Source of the DNA: Saccoglossus kowalevskii
Taxonomy: Eukaryota; Hemichordata; Enteropneusta; Harrimaniidae
Direction of reading: 5' to 3'
Length of the DNA: 22,676 nt
Assembly (NCBI RefSeq): GCF_000003605.2
Contig: NW_003133346.1
Span: forward strand, 634,050-656,725
Shown: positions 17,921 through 22,676 of the stretch, in pieces
Layout of the letters: the number at the start of each line of letters is the position of its first letter
Numbering within the stretch: the stretch's first letter is position 1
Notes under the pieces: model-generated
The model's input: the letters and a program-made list of their open reading frames with translations, nothing else
Database searches by the model: none
What the model was told of the DNA's origin: nothing
Position numbers and translations under genes: made by a program

Positions 17921-18299
17921 AGCACTGGGGCTTTTCAACTGACGGCGAATCTTCCGTGCCAGCACGAAGTGAGAGAAGGGAGGGCACTCCTCAGATGACG
18001 TCATGTGGTACACAGTGTAACTCACAAAAATTAAATATAGTATATTGTCGACACATTTACACCACAGCCACGATCAAATCACGCAAATATGGAATGACGC
18101 AAATAAAACACGTTTGAAGGGTCTCCCCTGTACGAAAATGACCATCACAACCATTAATTTGATGCTGATTGGCGGAAATAGCTGTGTATCACTGGCTAAA
18201 ATTCAGATAATATTTAGCTGTGACATCATCTGGGGTGAGGAGTGTCCTTCTTTCTCGCACTAGGGGATTCGCTGTCAGTTGACAAGACCCTGTGGTGCA
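17921..18299. mobile_element. Inverted-repeat element, about 380 bp (MITE-like)
   Basis: The left arm (17921-18003) and right arm (18221-18299) are imperfect inverted copies of about 80 bases. They share TCAACTGACRGCGAATC, GAGAAAGAAGG-type purine tracts, CACTCCTC and an inner AGATGAYGTCA. The roughly 217-base spacer has no coding content. The left arm carries a perfect TGACGTCA (17996-18003). The form suggests a foldback or MITE element; the family is unknown. Confidence 0.65.
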
Positions 18300-19065
18300 T
18301 TAACGATTCCAGTGTGCAATTCAGTGTCTCAACGACACTCAAAGATGCCGTTAACTCAATCATAACCGAACGTATGAAACTATTGGCAGGGCACTTCTAA
18401 CGCAGATAGCGTAACTGTCATTGTACAGCATCACAGGACATGCCAAAGTGTTACCGACAATACAACTTCAAGCAGTACACGAGTAATATAACCGGACAAT
18501 TCAGATAATCATGGGCGTTTGGGAATTTTGACGCTGGATGGGCCACTTCAATGACATTCACGTCGACACAGGAACGGATCATGAATATAACATATTAAAA
18601 ATGAAATTATTGTTGGGCTTTACGTCCGAGTCAAAAAATATTAAAAGCGTTTAGAAACCACCACTCACTGAGCTTTGAATCGCGAATTATTTTATTGATA
18701 TAATCAGCGGCAAAAGTCGATATCGTTAGATATTATTATCGAACATGTTCTCACATGAGAAATTTTTAAATTACAAAATCTTTCATCAACTCGAGCAAGG
18801 ACTTTGGAATTATCGTCAAACGGCAGAACAAACACAATTTTGGGGAAATTTACCTGCGTTCTTTGCAACCTTTAATAATCAGTTCAATGTGTGTCTATAT
18901 ACAGAGCTACCGGTAAAAGGATTGTTGTGTTGCATTGTTTGTTAAATAATTGTTGTATTGTAGAAACATACGTCACATACGTAATACGAAAACAATATGC
19001 CAAACATTGGCATTACGATGAGTCAGACCGCATTCCGAAGTGCAGCAGCAAAACAAATCACACCA
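18300..19065. other. Intergenic, nothing convincing
   Basis: The open frames at 18745-18945 and 18891-19082 show no domain. No repeats or RNA were seen. Confidence 0.45.
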
Positions 19066-19273
19066 CACACCGTGTGCGGTAAGTTGACTTCAAACCGGAC
19101 GGAGTTCAAATTAACTAATTCAGGGAACGTTTTGTATAAAAAAAACACATAGAAATTGTATTGCTATAACGAGATCAATAAACTACCCGAGATGTGAATA
19201 TGACTCACATAAAAAGACTCACTCTTTCCATAACACAGGCTTAATCAGTACATAACATTTAATCGGATATCCA
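19066..19273 (+). repeat. Direct repeat A, copy 1
   Basis: Begins CACACCGTGTGCGGTAAG and ends AATCGGATATCCA. It is nearly identical to 19476-19698 except for one substitution in the TTCAAATTAAC block and expansion of a TA/A tract. It directly abuts repeat B copy 2. Confidence 0.95.
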
Positions 19274-19474
19274 GTCTTGTGAAGTCTTCATAGAGCACCA
19301 CCCTGCTATATACTAGTACAGTATTCATATGTCAATTGGGCTGCAGACATACCATATGAGAGTTTACTCTGTCTTGTGAAGTCACCCTAACGAACCACCC
19401 AAATATATTTTTAACCTTTTCAATCTTTAGTAACTTGACCAAAAATCAAATCATCGACACCTGACATTGTGCCC
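19274..19474 (+). repeat. Direct repeat B, copy 2
   Basis: Second copy of the 17579-17773 segment in the same orientation, sandwiched exactly between two copies of repeat A, with no unique sequence at either junction beyond about one base. Confidence 0.95.
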
Positions 19475-19475
19475 G

Positions 19476-19698
19476 CACACCGTGTGCGGTAAGTTGACTT
19501 CAAACCGGACGGAGTTCAATTTAACTAATTCAGGGAACGTTTTGTATATATATATATATAAAAAAAAAAAAACATAGAAATTGTATTGCTATAACGAGAT
19601 CAATAAACTACCCGAGATGTGAATATGACTCACATAAAAAGACTCACTCTTTCCATAACACAGGCTTAATCAGTACATAACATTTAATCGGATATCCA
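19476..19698 (+). repeat. Direct repeat A, copy 2
   Basis: Second copy of 19066-19273. It is longer because of a (TA)n and A-run expansion at about 19545-19572. After ATATCCA the sequence becomes unique (TTTAATATCTG). Confidence 0.95.
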
Positions 19699-21274
19699 TT
19701 TAATATCTGAAGTAGCAACAAATATAACTAAATTACAACTGCCATATAAAACATTTCTTGTTCAGGTGAATTTAAAAACAATTAAGATAATTGTTATATG
19801 GGCGACATCTTTTAGATATTATATACATACGTACCACTAACGGACATACAAGTAATGGTATAATATGTATTTATAACATTGACATTTTAACGGAATTTTA
19901 CGTATACATATAAATATAAATATAATACACAGAACCAGCTTGACGAAATGCACCACTAACCCGCCACCAACCCATCTAATTTCACAATCACAACAGTATT
20001 TTAATAATTAGGACATCCTGATAATAATTTAATGACTTAATAAAATTGAACCTTCGAACTCCCGCCTCCTATGGAAATATTACGATTCTCATTAGTATTC
20101 TGAGGAATATGATCCGTTATTAATTATAATAAATCGTTTGTATATTATATTGGTTTACAAGTCCACGTCTATTACAAGATAAGTTCGAATTAAATATGCT
20201 CACGCAAAACGGAAAACTAAGTAATCATGGAACATAAACATTCACCATGACGATTTATATCGTCCCAGGATGTATTCTCATATTAACAGTGCAAGGGATT
20301 ATGATCTCAAGAGAACGTAATGTTGAAACAAACTAGTCCCGTCAAATTATGGACAGAAATTTTGTTAATTTGGCAAAAATATAGCTTTATGTCTAATGTA
20401 CAGCATTCCGACTATTTATGTTGTCGCCTTTTTTTAGCCCAGTCCGGTCAATAATATTGCGAGTTGCGCTTTCAATCGACGGGGCTATACATATCGGCAG
20501 AGAATGGAATAATTACAACTTGGATTCTACTGGTTCGAACAGAATTGTTGCCGTTTTCGACCGACATCAATTATTTGAAATAGCGTTGCAGTATTTGTGA
20601 AATGTATCATTAACGTAGAATAAATCGCCAACCCTACAAGAAAATGAGTTATTTTTTAATTGTAAAGCACATTCTAAATTCAAAAATCAAAATGTTGCCA
20701 GAAACGTTGCAAACATTTTAATATCAGTTTTCGTTTTTTTTTGTAATTTTCAAAACAATTCTCCAAAATCGAAACACTCTGGTCACCATTATTCAAAAAA
20801 TGCAACATTTGCATATTTTACGTATTTTTTATGACTTTTGATCAAATAGACTCAATTTTCATTGGCTACAAAATTGTATTGTGAAATAATGACAAGAGTT
20901 GGTTAAAGTCTCCTTGTAATTAAATTAAACAAACTAGACTCAGTGAGACACGTGACACGTCGACTGACATGAGTACATCAACCAGAGATAGTGTTAGTCG
21001 GTCAATAATATTGATAAATTTACATAATAAACGTTCATGCCTACATGAAATACATTGGAATGATGGCCTATAAGACAAAACACATGACAAATCAAACTTT
21101 GTTACAATCAGAATATTACACCTAACCAAAATTTGGATGACAGGGCTGCGTGGGGTGGGGTGAAGGATGAAGAGAAAACATGCGACACTTTGACGAGAAA
21201 CATTGACAGTGGGACACAGCAGTATCTTAGATTTTGTTTATACACCATCCCTTCTTTTTAAGCGCTTAGTATCC
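19699..21274. other. Intergenic; probable 3' UTR of the EAR gene at its right end
   Basis: AT-rich, without supported exons. Downstream of the minus-strand stop at 21277-21275 no canonical minus-strand AATAAA was found; ATTAAA-type variants occur near 20655 and 20717. The 60-codon frame at 20418-20600 has no recognisable feature. Confidence 0.45.
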
Positions 21275-22335
21275 CTATGGTGTTGGAGCCCATCTATAGA
21301 GGGCGTCAAGCCCACTTCCAATTTCAGGTATCAATATTAGATATGTATCACCTTGGTAACTGAATATATGACATGCTTGGAATTTCCCGCCAGTTTGATA
21401 GAGAGATTCAATATCAAATTCAGTTATTCGGGGTCGGAAAACCTCCGAATAGAACAAGCCATTTGATGTAACAAGCACTGGATAGTGGTCGATTACAAAA
21501 GTACACATACTACCGTCGGCTTTGTTCATAAAGGCATATGAGGGCGAGAAATCCATTGGCGTGAAATCACCGTTCTGCCAGACATGCGCGAATGCCGCGT
21601 CACGATAAGTGACCAATATCGGTGTACATTGGAAAGTGAATGTGGAAAAGCCATGCGTTTCACTGATGGTGGTTGTAGGGGTGTAACTCTGAAATTCCGT
21701 TCCGTCTGCAGTTAACTGGTACATGTCGACATCCATGGCTGTTCGGGCAAACAACAGGTAAGTTGTCTGGTAGTCTGTAAAGAAGGTCGACTCGAACGCT
21801 CTATTGGTGGGAATGTTCTGAAAATGGTCGAACGTGTCGGTAATTGGATTCCACTTCGCGACCACGCTGTCAGCAATAACCACCGTCGAACCCCCAGTCT
21901 GGAAGACCGTCAACACGAGAAATCTCCCGTGCGAAGTACTGAAAAAGTTAAAATGCATGCCAACTCCAAATGGATTATTATCGAGCTCCACAAATTTCGA
22001 ATCAACGGAACTCCACTCGAAAATTGTTGAAACGCCTGGACCGACTGATACTGCCACCGCTAAAAATTGCCGATCGCCAATGACGAATGGTTCTATATGT
22101 GATACATACTCCATTGAGTGTCCGTTAAAGAAATCGCCAGTGATTAATTGCACGAAACCAGTGTTGTCGAACTTATACACGCGGACAACGTCAGTGCTGG
22201 TGGCGCCACTCGTCAGGACGTAGAGTTCGTGATTGATTGTAAATGACGTAATTCGAATGACCCCACTATTATCTAGTTGGTTACTGATGGTCACCGGTGC
22301 AAATTCTCCGTTTATCTCACTCGTTTCCGCGTCAC
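21275..22335 (-). CDS. Terminal exon of an EAR (EPTP) repeat protein: complete seven-blade beta-propeller
   Basis: The exon starts after CTATCACAG (phase 1) and runs 1061 bases to TAG at 21277-21275, giving 352 residues. After a short lead (GDAETSEINGEFAPVTISN) there are seven repeats of about 43-54 residues. Repeats 2-7 open with F-x-x-[LMFYE] (FVQL, FVEL, FDHF, FQSY, FTPM, FDIE) and most close with an aromatic such as VYKF, FEWS, VAKW, HVW or YRWAPTP. Epilepsy-associated repeats form a seven-bladed propeller in LGI1, TSPEAR and ADGRV1 and bind extracellular partners. The chain ends right after blade seven, as in LGI and TSPEAR. The upstream part (signal peptide plus LamG, LRR or other) is beyond the window, so the subfamily cannot be chosen. 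Confidence 0.9.
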
Positions 22336-22676
22336 CTGTGATAGATATATAAAAAAACGAAAGTTTTAACCACATGGATCATATTTAATATAAGAACTGT
22401 CCTTGTACCGGTGTGAATTTTTGGTCTTTAGCTAGAGATTTCACAAATTTATTCATAAAAGAAATTATCATATAAAACAATAACATTGACACGGTAGGGC
22501 CAATCTAGATCCATGGCTAAGTACTGTTTAACATTGCATTGATGCCAAATTACTAGTACTAGAATAAATCGCACTTTTACTAAAATCGAATGCTAGCAAG
22601 TGTAAATATATTCCCAGCATGTGTGACTTGTATCATCTGTCCTTTACCTCCATGCGTGTATGTATGTATCTATGTA
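22336..22676 (-). other. Intron upstream of the EAR exon
   Basis: Intron sequence on the minus strand, with no further exon identified. A short (GTAT)n microsatellite reaches the right edge (about 22655-22676). Confidence 0.55.

Noticed and set aside
18745-19082. Two overlapping plus-strand ORFs of 63-66 codons
   Set aside because: No domain; the second runs into direct repeat A, whose other copy has no matching long frame.
20418-20600. 60-codon plus-strand ORF
   Set aside because: No domain, no splice or poly(A) context; consistent with chance.
7391-22335. One single gene joining the EAR exon to the lectin-like exons
   Set aside because: The EAR exon ends in an in-frame TAG immediately after blade seven, and the lectin-like gene has its own ATG and signal peptide at 14930. 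They are two separate genes in the same orientation.

Overview
This is eukaryotic nuclear DNA from an animal, most likely a marine invertebrate deuterostome (hemichordate, echinoderm or amphioxus type). Reasons: AT-rich intronic sequence, spliced genes with GT-AG introns, an EAR/EPTP propeller protein, a secreted C-type lectin-like gene, non-LTR retrotransposon tails ending in pentamer microsatellites, and abundant small inverted-repeat elements. The species is not determined, and the deuterostome call is an inference. There is one 389-base assembly gap (10220-10608).

Layout. (1) 852-2415, plus strand: the last three coding exons of an unrecognised gene, ending in a Ser/Asn/Pro-rich tail with an acidic C-terminus. 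A 3' UTR of about 2.2 kb follows, with a poly(A) signal at 4599-4604. (2) 4.6-7.3 kb: intergenic, holding a roughly 765-bp non-autonomous transposable element (6248-7012) built around a 157-bp tandem repeat. (3) 14930 down to 7391, minus strand: a gene I reconstructed from five coding exons. All junctions have matching phases (0,1,1,2) and together they give a closed 265-residue reading frame: signal peptide, eight-cysteine thrombospondin-type-1-like module, four-cysteine half EGF, and a C-type lectin-like domain (CTLD). Its third coding intron is full of mobile DNA: an inverted-repeat element, two 3' fragments of LINEs, and the gap. Its first coding intron holds a 12-copy 22-bp minisatellite. 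Two promoter-like blocks lie upstream (about 15.4 and 16.45 kb). (4) 17.2-19.7 kb: non-coding sequence rich in duplications and inverted repeats, including an A-B-A duplication and a GC-rich hairpin. (5) 22335-21275, minus strand: a single terminal exon encoding a complete seven-blade EAR (EPTP) beta-propeller; the rest of that gene lies beyond the right edge.

The two minus-strand genes lie head to tail and both look secreted or extracellular. The 265-residue TSR-like/half-EGF/CTLD protein is the most interesting item: the architecture is unusual to me, and its lectin sugar-site motif is non-canonical. No tRNA, rRNA or CRISPR array was seen.
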